From positions 1 through 54,526 of the forward strand of contig JAFRQS010000022.1 in NCBI GenBank assembly GCA_017428495.1: DNA of 54,526 nucleotides, given 5' to 3'. Positions within the stretch are counted from its first letter, which is position 1. The number at the start of each line of letters is the position of its first letter. The notes under the pieces are model-generated. The model saw nothing but the letters and a program-made list of their open reading frames with translations. It had not been told where the DNA came from and searched no databases. The DNA is from Bacilli bacterium. GTDB lineage: Bacteria; Bacillota_I; Bacilli_A; RF39; UBA660. Shown piece after piece: positions 26,259-34,535 of the stretch. A program made the translations under genes and the position numbers.

Positions 26259-27301
26259 TGAAATTACTATTTCTTGGGGATTTTTACTATGATTATGACT
26301 ATATTGCAGAAGATATAAAAAAAATATCCGATTTTATCAAAAAAAATAATTATACAACTATTTTAAATCTAGAAGGTTCAATTAAGACAAATAATATTGC
26401 AAAGAAAGTTGTAAAATTGGACTTTAGCGACAAATTTATTGAAGTGTTAAAAATGCTGAATGTACAAGCGGTTAATTTAGCTAATAATCATATAATGGAT
26501 TACGGAAAAGAAGGATTAGAATTAATATTAAAAAAGTTAGACAAAGCAGGAATTGGGTACTTTGGCGCAGGTATAAATATTGAAAACGCATGTAAACCAT
26601 ATATTTTTACTAAAGATGACTATAAAATAGCATTGTGTGGATATGGATGGGATATGGAAGAATGTATCAATGCTACTCACAAAAATGCTGGAACTGCACC
26701 AATAGATTTTGATTTGGTAGAAAAAACGATAAATAACACAGAATGTAATCTGTTTATACCAATTTTTCATTACGGCTACGAATTTGAACCATTGCCACAA
26801 CCACTTCATCTCGCAAAAACAAGGGAATTATTGAAAAATCAGAATGTAAGAATTATTATTGGACATCACCCTCATATAGTACAAGCATATGAAGAAAAAA
26901 TATATTATAGTTTAGGAAACTTTTATTTTTCGGGAAAAAGAGAAATGTTTTATAATAATAAAAAACATTCAAAAGAAACTAGTTATGGTATAGGAGTAGT
27001 ATATGATATCGATAATGATAAAAAGGAAATAATAGAGTTTTTATATGATGGCAAGAATTCTAAAATAGTTAAGAATTATAATAAACTTAATAATATAACA
27101 AAAATCAACACGAATGACTACTTAGAATATTTCTATAAAAACAATGTGTTTTCCAATAAAAGATTTGTTTATAAATATGGAATCTTAAATGAGAAATTTT
27201 TAAATAGATATAAATTTCACAAACGAAATTTATACAAGTTTTACTTAAGAAATATTAAATGGCCAAGTATAAGATTTGTAAAGAAAGTATTAAAAAAATA
27301 A
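26258..27301 (+). CDS. CapA-family poly-gamma-glutamate/capsule metallophosphatase-like protein
   Basis: The 347-residue protein has the CapA/PgsA metallophosphoesterase-like pattern: GDFYYDYDY at the start, NLEGSI, NLANNHIMDYGKEGL (about 72-86), GAGIN, then IPIFHYGYEF and IIGHHPHIVQAYE (about 201-213) with YSLGNFYF. The metal-binding residues (Asp, Asn-His and Gly-His-His) are present. CapA-type proteins act in capsule or polyglutamate export or attachment. Here it sits inside a polysaccharide operon and lacks the usual N-terminal membrane anchor. It is translationally coupled to the flippase by a one-base overlap. Base use shifts slightly relative to housekeeping genes, which fits a transferred capsule block. 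Confidence 0.85.
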   Translation: MKLLFLGDFYYDYDYIAEDIKKISDFIKKNNYTTILNLEGSIKTNNIAKKVVKLDFSDKFIEVLKMLNVQAVNLANNHIMDYGKEGLELILKKLDKAGIGYFGAGINIENACKPYIFTKDDYKIALCGYGWDMEECINATHKNAGTAPIDFDLVEKTINNTECNLFIPIFHYGYEFEPLPQPLHLAKTRELLKNQNVRIIIGHHPHIVQAYEEKIYYSLGNFYFSGKREMFYNNKKHSKETSYGIGVVYDIDNDKKEIIEFLYDGKNSKIVKNYNKLNNITKINTNDYLEYFYKNNVFSNKRFVYKYGILNEKFLNRYKFHKRNLYKFYLRNIKWPSIRFVKKVLKK

Positions 27302-27325
27302 AAGTATAATTGGAGGTAATATAAT

Positions 27326-28237
27326 ATGAAAGATTTAATTACAATAATAATTCCAACATATAAACGCTCTGAAATGTTGGATAGGGCAATTAATTCTGTA
27401 TTAAATCAAACATATCAAAACTTTGAGATTTTGATAGTTGATGATAATAATCCAAATACAGAGTATAGAAAAGATACAGAAAAGTTTATGAAAAGATATA
27501 AAGATAATCATAAAATAAGATACATAAAAATGGAAAAAAATGGTGGCGGAGCAGCGGCTAGAAATTTTGGAATAAAAAATGCCAAGGGTAAATATATCGC
27601 TTTTTTAGATGATGATGATGAATATTTGCCTGAAAAATTGGAAAAGCAGCTAAGATTTATGGTTGATAATAAACTTGATGCCTCATTTTCTAATGAGTTG
27701 ATATTAGATGAAAATGGATTTTTGAAATATAAGAAAGAATATAAAAAATTCAGAAAAGATGAGATTTTGAAATATCATTTAACTGAGAAAATAATAGGGC
27801 CTCAAACTTTCATGTACAAGAAAAAAGTATTAGATGAAATAAATGGGTTTGATGTAGTACCTGCAGGCCAAGAATATGTTTTGATGTATAAGACAATTAT
27901 TGGTGGATACAATGTAGATTATTTAGATGAAGATTTGGTTAAAATATATATACACGGGAGTGAAAGAATATCTACAAGTACTAAGAAAATTGATGGTGAA
28001 AGAAATCTTTATGAATTAAAAAAGAAACATTTTGATATATTAAACTTTAGGGAAAAAGAAATGGTGAGATTTGAATGGTATATTAATTGTTATAGATATT
28101 ATGGTAGAAAAAGTGTTTTTTACAAGATATATTATTTTCTAATATTATTATTTAGATTTCCAATACAAACAATAAAAACTGCAATTTTTAAAGTTAACAA
28201 GTATTTTAATAAGAGTAGGTACAAAATAAGTAATTAA
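27326..28237 (+). CDS. Glycosyltransferase family 2
   Basis: A GT-A fold glycosyltransferase of 303 residues. The N-terminal TIIIPTYKRSEMLDRAINSVLNQTYQNFEILIVDDNNP is the classic GT2 signature, and FLDDDDEYLPEKLEKQ (about 92-107) gives the DxD metal site. It probably adds one sugar of the repeat unit at the inner membrane face. The C terminus (about 270-303) is basic and hydrophobic and may be peripheral to the membrane. A GGAGG site lies 13 bases before ATG. It ends the tagO-led group, as a new promoter follows. Confidence 0.92.
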   Translation: MKDLITIIIPTYKRSEMLDRAINSVLNQTYQNFEILIVDDNNPNTEYRKDTEKFMKRYKDNHKIRYIKMEKNGGGAAARNFGIKNAKGKYIAFLDDDDEYLPEKLEKQLRFMVDNKLDASFSNELILDENGFLKYKKEYKKFRKDEILKYHLTEKIIGPQTFMYKKKVLDEINGFDVVPAGQEYVLMYKTIIGGYNVDYLDEDLVKIYIHGSERISTSTKKIDGERNLYELKKKHFDILNFREKEMVRFEWYINCYRYYGRKSVFYKIYYFLILLFRFPIQTIKTAIFKVNKYFNKSRYKISN

Positions 28238-28252
28238 TCATATTTGTTTTAG

Positions 28253-28281
28253 TTGAAAATAAGACATAGTTTAAGTATAAT
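28253..28281 (+). promoter_or_regulatory. Promoter TTGAAA-N17-TATAAT for the wzy-pssD operon
   Basis: TTGAAA (28253-28258), 17 bases, TATAAT (28276-28281). It gives the polymerase and later glycosyltransferase genes their own start inside the polysaccharide region. Confidence 0.7.
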
Positions 28282-28325
28282 ATTATCAGTACGATAGTTA
28301 TACTAGTTTTATGAGAGGGAGTAGT

Positions 28326-30149
28326 ATGTTAAATAAAATATATAATAAATTTATACCTTTTTTAGTTTTAATCCAACCGATTTTTGATGTTATAACATCC
28401 TTTATGATTAGAAACAATTATACAATAACAATCGGAATTATACTTAAAATGGTTTTTATTCTACTTGCAGTTATATACCTGCTATTTATTGATTGTAAGA
28501 AGAAAAAAAATTTGGTATATTTAGCAGTAATTTTTTTAGTAGTTGTTTTAAATATTATTAATAGTTTTGCTATTATCAAAGGTATACCAATACAATATTT
28601 TAATTATGCTTTCAAATATGTATATTACACCGTTATGTTATTATATTTTATAAGGTGGTTAAAATATAATGAAATTGATCTTTCAAAGTTTAATATACCA
28701 ATTGCTTTAATTGCGCTATCATACATTTTATCCATTATTACCGGAACAAGTATTTTAAGTTACGACCAGGATAGATTGGGAATTAGTGGATGGTACTATT
28801 CGGCTAATGAATTTGGTACACTTCTTTCAATACTATATCCTTTGAGCATGTATAATGCATTATATCGTAAAGAAAGCAAAGTACTTAATTGGATATTGTT
28901 TTTAATGTGCATAGCAATGCTATTAGGATTGGGTACTAAAACAGGATTATTAGGCTTTTATATACCAATTATAATTTATGTAGTTTATAGGTTGATATTT
29001 GCAAAACGTGAGAAATTAGATTATAAATTTACTGCAATCTTGGCAATTTTTGTGATTTCGTTGGTTTTGTTTAGGTTTATACCATCTGTTCAAAATACTA
29101 GAAATAAGATTGCGTATGAAAAAAACAAGATTATTAATAAACAGAATAATGGTGGAAGCGAATTGAAACCAAACGAATCTAACAACAATGGTGGAAGCAA
29201 ATCAAATCAAAATGCGTCTAATAACAATGGCAACTCTAATAATAATAAAAAGATTTTAACAGATGTAATATTAAGTGGGCGTGATACATTTTATAAAAAT
29301 GTTAAAGCAGAGAATAGTAAGTCTACCGGTAGTAGAACACTTGATGTTTTATTTGGACAAATTCATATTAAGAATTCCAATATATTAATTGTTGAAAGGG
29401 ACTTTATAGATATATATAATTTATTTGGTTTAATCGCCTTACTTATAGTATTAATTCCATTGGTATATATTCTATTTAAATTCTTAGTTTTAAATTTGCC
29501 TGGTCTAAATTTAATAAAAGATCAAAAATTGTTGTTCTTGGTATCCTCTGTATTACTTGCAATAGGTATAGCATATATATGTGGGCATACATTTTTAGCA
29601 CCATCCTCAACTACATTTTTGTGTATTATAATTGCTTTGCTTGTAAAGGAAATGAACAAATTCCAAGATGGAAATGGTTTAAAGAGAGTGATGTTTATAT
29701 GTAGTGTTGGCGGACACTTGACACAGATGCTAGAGTTAAAGGATATTTTTAATAATTATAATTATATTTTAGTTACTGAAAAAACAGATGTAACTAAGAG
29801 TATGGCAAAAAAATACAATATTGCGTTTTTACCTTATGGTTCTAGAAATCAGAAATTTGTTTATCCATTTATTTTACTTTGTAATTGCATTAAATCAGTA
29901 GTTTATATAATTAAGTATGACCCAAATGTAATAGTTAGTACTGGGGCTAATACTGCGGCTGCTATGTGTTGTTTAGGTAAAATATTACATAAGAAAGTTA
30001 TATATATAGAGAGTTTTGCTAAACGTGAATCACCTACTGTTACAGGTAAGTGTATATATAGATTACATGCATATACAACATTTGTAGTTCAATGGGAATC
30101 AATGTTAAAATTTTATCCTAATGCTGAATATTGGGGAGGGATATACTAA
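28326..30149 (+). CDS. Fusion: O-antigen ligase/Wzy-type polymerase plus PssD (Alg14-like) domain
   Basis: The 607-residue product joins two functions that are usually separate genes. Residues about 1-450 are a polytopic membrane protein of the O-antigen ligase/Wzy group (SGWYYSANEFGTLLSILYPL, then GTKTGLLGF), which polymerises lipid-linked repeat units. The large outer loop carries an Asn/Gly/Ser-rich low-complexity stretch (about 272-312). Residues about 455-607 match PssD/EpsE/Cps14F and eukaryotic Alg14: MFICSVGGHLTQMLEL, VSTGANTAAAMCCLGK and YIESFAKR. PssD recruits the PssE catalytic half to the membrane, and PssE is the next gene. ATG 28326 follows AGAGGGAG; the earlier ATG 28311 lies inside that site. 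Confidence 0.88.
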   Translation: MLNKIYNKFIPFLVLIQPIFDVITSFMIRNNYTITIGIILKMVFILLAVIYLLFIDCKKKKNLVYLAVIFLVVVLNIINSFAIIKGIPIQYFNYAFKYVYYTVMLLYFIRWLKYNEIDLSKFNIPIALIALSYILSIITGTSILSYDQDRLGISGWYYSANEFGTLLSILYPLSMYNALYRKESKVLNWILFLMCIAMLLGLGTKTGLLGFYIPIIIYVVYRLIFAKREKLDYKFTAILAIFVISLVLFRFIPSVQNTRNKIAYEKNKIINKQNNGGSELKPNESNNNGGSKSNQNASNNNGNSNNNKKILTDVILSGRDTFYKNVKAENSKSTGSRTLDVLFGQIHIKNSNILIVERDFIDIYNLFGLIALLIVLIPLVYILFKFLVLNLPGLNLIKDQKLLFLVSSVLLAIGIAYICGHTFLAPSSTTFLCIIIALLVKEMNKFQDGNGLKRVMFICSVGGHLTQMLELKDIFNNYNYILVTEKTDVTKSMAKKYNIAFLPYGSRNQKFVYPFILLCNCIKSVVYIIKYDPNVIVSTGANTAAAMCCLGKILHKKVIYIESFAKRESPTVTGKCIYRLHAYTTFVVQWESMLKFYPNAEYWGGIY

Positions 30150-30616
30150 TGATTTTAGTTACACTAGGAACACAAATCGAACCATTTAAAAGATTACTTG
30201 ATTATATTGAAAATTCAAAATTAAAATGTAAGATAGTTGTACAAGCAGGTCATACAAAATATCATAGTAAAAAAATGGATGTGTTTGATTTCATAAGTTA
30301 TGATGAGATGGAAAAACTAATTAAAGAAGCAGATTTAATAATTACGCATGGTGGAACCGGTTCAATAGTTGGTGCATTAAAAAAAGGCAAAAAAATAATT
30401 GCGTGTGCTAGATTGGAAAAATATGGAGAACATGTTGATAACCATCAGCAAGAATTGGTTGAAATATTTAAAGATCAGGGTTATATATTGGAATTGAATG
30501 AGGATAATAATCTAGATGATCTTCTATTAGAAATCAAAAAATTCGTCCCTAAGGAATTTAAAAGTAATAGAAGCGAGTTTATCAAAAAGTTAGAGGGAGA
30601 AATTAATAATAGTTAA
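30149..30616 (+). CDS. Glycosyltransferase subunit PssE (Alg13-like, GT28 C-terminal domain)
   Basis: This 155-residue soluble protein has the GT28 C-terminal/Alg13 features MILVTLGTQIEPFKRLLDYI, VQAGHTKY and ITHGGTGSIVGALKKGKKII (about 73-92), then DNHQQELVE. In pneumococcal type 14 and related systems, PssD/PssE pairs (Cps14F/G) act together as a galactosyl- or glucosyltransferase on lipid-linked glucose. It starts inside the stop of the Wzy-PssD fusion (TAATG) behind GGGAGGG, so the two partners are made together in equal measure. Confidence 0.92.
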   Translation: MILVTLGTQIEPFKRLLDYIENSKLKCKIVVQAGHTKYHSKKMDVFDFISYDEMEKLIKEADLIITHGGTGSIVGALKKGKKIIACARLEKYGEHVDNHQQELVEIFKDQGYILELNEDNNLDDLLLEIKKFVPKEFKSNRSEFIKKLEGEINNS

Positions 30617-30633
30617 ATATAGGTGATAAGAAA

Positions 30634-31692
30634 ATGAAAAGAAAAATAGCTATATTTCAAACGGACTTATTAATTGGAGGGATTCAGAAATCATTAATAA
30701 ATCTATTGAATTCAATAGATTATACTAATTATGAAATAGATTTATATTTATTTAATAAAAATAAGTTCTTTTCTGAAAATATTCCCGAGACTGTAAACAT
30801 AGTATTTTTAAATCCTCAAAGACGTATTTTTAAATTACTACCATTCCAATTTTTAAATAGGTTTTATAAATCTACTATTGTCAAAAACTATGATGTCGCA
30901 ATTGATTATAATGGGTATAGCAACGATACTGCACTTGCAATGATTAATACAGTTTCTAAGAAAAAAGTAATGTGGATACATTCAGATTTAAAAGAAAGAA
31001 AAAGAAAAGATATAAAATATAAAATGTTATATTTTGCATCACATGAGAAATATAAATATGTGGATCAATTTGTAATGGTTTCTAATGCTGTAAAAGAATC
31101 GTTTACTGAAATGCAAAAATCTAAGATTAAAAGCATAGTTATACCTAATATATTGTTAACCGACTATATAATCTCAGAATCCAAGAAAAAGACAAATATT
31201 AAAGTAAACCAAAACAATCTAAATCTTGTATCAGTTGGCAGGTTATGTTATGCGAAAGGATTTGACATCCTTATAAATTATATGAGTGAGGTAAGTGCTT
31301 TAAGAGACGACGTTCATTTATATATAATAGGTTCGGGCCCAGATGAAATTAAAATTAAAAAGAGAATAAAAAAATTAAACTTAGGAGAGAGAGTGCACTT
31401 ACTTGGAGCACAACAGAACCCATATAGTATTATGAAAGAAATGGATGCTTTCGTATTAACGTCAAGGTATGAAGGACAGGGAATAGTAATATTAGAAGCC
31501 AAAGTTTTAGGATTACCAATTTTTATAACGAGCAATTTAGATAAATATGTATCTGCTTTGGGTGTTAAAGGCAGTGATGACTTTGTTAATGATATTGCTA
31601 AATTTGAAAAAAAACCAAATAAAAAAACAGATTCTTTAAAAGACTATAACGAAAGTATTATTAGAAATATTAATAAGGTATTGGGTGAATAG
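30634..31692 (+). CDS. Glycosyltransferase family 4 (GT-B, group 1)
   Basis: A 352-residue GT-B glycosyltransferase: an N-terminal domain with LIGGIQKSLINLLNSI, then the group 1 block NLVSVGRLCYAKGFDILI (about 190-207) and LYIIGSGPDEIKIKKRI, and the acceptor/donor site ALTSRYEGQGIVILEA-like VLTSRYEGQGIVILEA (about 270-285) with the EX7E Glu residues. It likely adds a further sugar of the repeat unit. A terminator follows, so it closes the wzy operon. Confidence 0.93.
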   Translation: MKRKIAIFQTDLLIGGIQKSLINLLNSIDYTNYEIDLYLFNKNKFFSENIPETVNIVFLNPQRRIFKLLPFQFLNRFYKSTIVKNYDVAIDYNGYSNDTALAMINTVSKKKVMWIHSDLKERKRKDIKYKMLYFASHEKYKYVDQFVMVSNAVKESFTEMQKSKIKSIVIPNILLTDYIISESKKKTNIKVNQNNLNLVSVGRLCYAKGFDILINYMSEVSALRDDVHLYIIGSGPDEIKIKKRIKKLNLGERVHLLGAQQNPYSIMKEMDAFVLTSRYEGQGIVILEAKVLGLPIFITSNLDKYVSALGVKGSDDFVNDIAKFEKKPNKKTDSLKDYNESIIRNINKVLGE

Positions 31693-31695
31693 TAG

Positions 31696-31729
31696 AAATG
31701 TTTTAAATTTTAAATTTAAAACATTTTTT
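31696..31729 (+). terminator. Terminator of the wzy operon
   Basis: A long, nearly perfect AT-only inverted repeat (31696-31710 with 31712-31726) runs into a T-tract. Confidence 0.75.
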
Positions 31730-31743
31730 CATATCATTTTAAG

Positions 31744-31772
31744 TTGAAAAAATGAAGTAATTATTATATAAT
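31744..31772 (+). promoter_or_regulatory. Promoter TTGAAA-N17-TATAAT for ugd
   Basis: TTGAAA (31744-31749), 17 bases, TATAAT (31767-31772), predicted start near 31779, followed by GAGGAGTGAA and the ugd ATG. Confidence 0.75.
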
Positions 31773-31794
31773 CGAAAAGAAGAGGAGTGAAGAA

Positions 31795-32967
31795 ATGAAA
31801 ATAGCAGTAGCAGGAACAGGGTATGTAGGTTTATCTTTAGCAGTATTATTAAGTCAATATAATACAGTATATGCTTTAGATATAATCCCTGAAAAAGTAA
31901 AAATGATTAATAATCGTATTTCACCAATAAGAGATGATGAAATAGAAGAGTTTTTTAAAAACAAAAAGTTAGATTTAACTGCAACTTTGGATTATAAAGA
32001 AGCATTTAAAGATGCAGAATACGTTATAATTAGTACACCTACAAATTATAATGATGAGACTAACCATTTTGATACAACATTAGTAGAAGATATTATTGAA
32101 AAAGTAATAAGTATGAATATTGATACTACAATGATTATCAAATCTACAATACCAGTAGGATATACTGAGAAGATTAAAGAAAAATATGGAATTGATAATA
32201 TAATATTCTCACCAGAATTTTTAAGAGAAGGTAAAGCTTTATATGATAATCTATATCCTTCTAGAATTATTGTTGGTGAAAAAAGTAAAAGAGCAGAGAA
32301 GTTTGCATTCTTATTAAAACAAGGTTCTTTAAAAGATGATGCAGATATACCAGTTAAGTTTATGGATAATACTGAAGCTGAAGCTGTTAAATTATTCTCA
32401 AATACTTATTTAGCACTTCGTGTATCATACTTTAATGAACTTGATACATATGCAGAAATTAAAGGATTAAATACAAAAGATATAATTGAGGGTGTAGGCC
32501 TTGATCCAAGAATAGGATCTCATTATAACAATCCATCTTTTGGATATGGTGGATATTGTTTACCTAAAGATACAAAACAATTATTAGCAAATTATAAAGA
32601 TATACCAGAAAACTTAATTGAAGCAATAGTAAAAGCAAATGATACTAGAAAAGGTCATATTGCTGATATGATTTTAAAAAGAAAACCTAGTGTAGTAGGT
32701 GTATATAGACTTACTATGAAGACTAATTCTGATAATTTTAGATCTAGTGCAATTCAAGGTGTAATTGAAAAATTAAAGAAGCATAATATTGATATAATCA
32801 TTTATGAACCAACATTAAATGAAACAGAATTTAATGAATGTAGAGTTGTAAATGATTTAGAAGATTTTAAAAATAAATCAGATGTAATTCTAGCAAATAG
32901 ACTTGAAGACGCAATAAATGATGTTACTGATAAAGTTTATACTAGAGATTTATATAGTAGAGATTAA
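31795..32967 (+). CDS. ugd: UDP-glucose 6-dehydrogenase
   Basis: The enzyme oxidises UDP-glucose twice with NAD to UDP-glucuronic acid, the precursor of acidic capsule sugars and teichuronic acid. The 390-residue protein has the Rossmann [22 protein letters not shown], the TIPVGYTE block, [14 protein letters not shown], and the catalytic Cys255 in [14 protein letters not shown]. Its length and motifs fit the short HasB/KfiD-type class. It has its own promoter and terminator. With TupA-like ATP-grasp next door, it supports a glucuronate-containing surface polymer. Confidence 0.95.
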   Translation: MKIAVAGTGYVGLSLAVLLSQYNTVYALDIIPEKVKMINNRISPIRDDEIEEFFKNKKLDLTATLDYKEAFKDAEYVIISTPTNYNDETNHFDTTLVEDIIEKVISMNIDTTMIIKSTIPVGYTEKIKEKYGIDNIIFSPEFLREGKALYDNLYPSRIIVGEKSKRAEKFAFLLKQGSLKDDADIPVKFMDNTEAEAVKLFSNTYLALRVSYFNELDTYAEIKGLNTKDIIEGVGLDPRIGSHYNNPSFGYGGYCLPKDTKQLLANYKDIPENLIEAIVKANDTRKGHIADMILKRKPSVVGVYRLTMKTNSDNFRSSAIQGVIEKLKKHNIDIIIYEPTLNETEFNECRVVNDLEDFKNKSDVILANRLEDAINDVTDKVYTRDLYSRD

Positions 32968-32982
32968 TTACTAATAAAATAG

Positions 32983-33011
32983 AAAAGTAGATTAGTTATA
33001 TTTACTTTTTT
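32983..33011 (+). terminator. Probable terminator after ugd
   Basis: AAAAGTA (32983-32989) pairs with TACTTTT (33003-33009), followed by T residues. It is a 7-bp stem with a 13-base loop, so weaker than the others. Confidence 0.45.
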
Positions 33012-33027
33012 ATATTATGGAGGCTAT

Positions 33028-33945
33028 ATGGGTATCAAAAAAATAATAAAGAATATTATTCCTAAAAGAATGTATTATAGATATGAATTGTTTAAATATA
33101 ACCAAAGAAAGAATATGAGCTTCAAATCAATTGAAGAGAGCATTAGTAAAAGATATTTTGAGCATTTTGGTAGACAGTTATCTTGGGATAATCCAAAAAC
33201 ATATACTGAAAAAACAAATGTTTCTAAAGTTTATGGTTATAAAGATAAAAAAAGAGAAGAATTGACTGATAAATATTTAGTTAGAGACTGGATAAAAAAG
33301 CAAATTGGTGAAAAGTATTTAATACCAATCTATGGGGTTTATGATTCATTTAAAGAAATAGATTTCGATAAATTACCTAATAAATTTGTTATTAAATGCA
33401 ATCATGATAGTGGAAGCGTTATTTTATGTAAAGACAAATCAAAACTTGATTTAAAGAAGTTACAGCAAAAATATGATGGATTTTTTTTAAAACGTAATTT
33501 TGCATATGTAGGTTTTGAGATGCATTATAAAGATATAAAACCTAAAATAATAATTGAAAAGTATATGGGTGATAAGATATCAGATTATAAATTTTTGTGT
33601 TTTGATGGAGAACCATATTATTGTTGGGTAGATGTTGATAGGTTTGGTAATCATAAAAGAAACTTTTACAATATGAATTGGGAATTGCAACCATTCAATC
33701 AATATAGTTATGGCAATTATGATAAAGAAATACCAAAGCCAAAAAAGTTTGATGAGATGAAAAAAATAGTACAAAAATTAAGTAAAGGTTTTGATCATGT
33801 TAGAGTAGATTTATATGTTATTAACAATGAAATATATTTTGGAGAAATGACTTTTACTAATGGAAATGGTTTTGAAGAAATAACACCGGATGAATGGGAT
33901 TATAAATTGGGTGAATTATGGAATTTAAAAAGTAATCGTAAATGA
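33028..33945 (+). CDS. TupA-like ATP-grasp protein (teichuronopeptide-type biosynthesis)
   Basis: The 305-residue protein matches the TupA-like ATP-grasp family. KNMSFKSIEESISKRYFEHFGRQLSWDNPKTYTEK at the N terminus is the family's start, then FVIKCNHDSGSV (about 119-130), a Lys-rich loop, PKIIIEKYMGD, YKFLCFDGEP, RVDLYVINNEIYFGEMTFTNGNGF near the end with the metal-binding Glu and Asn. ATP-grasp enzymes ligate a carboxylate to an amine or thiol; TupA is known from teichuronopeptide synthesis in alkaliphilic Bacillus. It lies after ugd, so ligation of an amino acid or peptide to a glucuronate sugar is the natural guess, but it is inference. Confidence 0.88.
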   Translation: MGIKKIIKNIIPKRMYYRYELFKYNQRKNMSFKSIEESISKRYFEHFGRQLSWDNPKTYTEKTNVSKVYGYKDKKREELTDKYLVRDWIKKQIGEKYLIPIYGVYDSFKEIDFDKLPNKFVIKCNHDSGSVILCKDKSKLDLKKLQQKYDGFFLKRNFAYVGFEMHYKDIKPKIIIEKYMGDKISDYKFLCFDGEPYYCWVDVDRFGNHKRNFYNMNWELQPFNQYSYGNYDKEIPKPKKFDEMKKIVQKLSKGFDHVRVDLYVINNEIYFGEMTFTNGNGFEEITPDEWDYKLGELWNLKSNRK

Positions 33946-33957
33946 TTACTTTTTTTA
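33927..33957 (+). terminator. Terminator overlapping the tupA-like stop codon
   Basis: An 11-bp stem (33927-33937 with 33944-33954) leads into a T-run. It marks the right border of the polysaccharide region. Confidence 0.8.
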
Positions 33958-33990
33958 AATTAAATGATATAATGTAAATGAGGTGATAAT

Positions 33991-34533
33991 ATGGAAACTA
34001 TTTTATTGGATGCAGAAGATAAAATGTTAAAAGCTATAGAAAATATGGAAAAGAGATTTACTAATGTAAGAGCAGGACGTGCTAATCCTAGAATACTTGA
34101 TAATGTAAAGGTTAAGTATTATGGTGTTGAAACACCTTTAATTCAACTTGCTACAATATCTGTACCAGAAGCAAGGCAATTAGTAATTAAACCATTTGAT
34201 AAGTCTTGTATATCAGATATTGAAAGAGGTATTTATGAAGCTAATATTGGTTTAACTCCTAATAATAATGGAGAGACAGTTATTTTAGTAATACCTGAAC
34301 TTACTGAAGATAGAAGAAAAGAATTTGTAAAAGAAGTTAAGGGTATGGCTGAAGATGCTAAAATAGCGTTAAGAAATATTAGACAAGATGCTAATAATGA
34401 TATTAAGAAATTAGAACTTCCTGAAGATGAAGAAAAAAGAGGAATGGATAAAGTTCAAGACTTAATAGCTAAATATAACAAAGAAGTAGATAATTTATTA
34501 AGTGAAAAAGAAAAAGAATTAATGACGGTGTAG
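33991..34533 (+). CDS. frr: Ribosome recycling factor
   Basis: RRF works with EF-G to split the ribosome after termination. The 180-residue protein has the complete three-helix bundle with a small alpha/beta head: MLKAIENMEKRFTNVRAGRANPRILDNVKVKYYG and TLIQLATISVPEARQLVIKPFDKS-like blocks, then NNNGETVILVIPELTEDRRKEFVKEVK. Length is slightly below the common 185. The usual neighbours tsf and pyrH are absent; it follows the capsule block and precedes pheST. An extended -10 TGATATAAT (33965-33973) gives it a possible promoter. AGGTGATAAT precedes ATG. Confidence 0.96.
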   Translation: METILLDAEDKMLKAIENMEKRFTNVRAGRANPRILDNVKVKYYGVETPLIQLATISVPEARQLVIKPFDKSCISDIERGIYEANIGLTPNNNGETVILVIPELTEDRRKEFVKEVKGMAEDAKIALRNIRQDANNDIKKLELPEDEEKRGMDKVQDLIAKYNKEVDNLLSEKEKELMTV

Positions 34534-34535
34534 TT

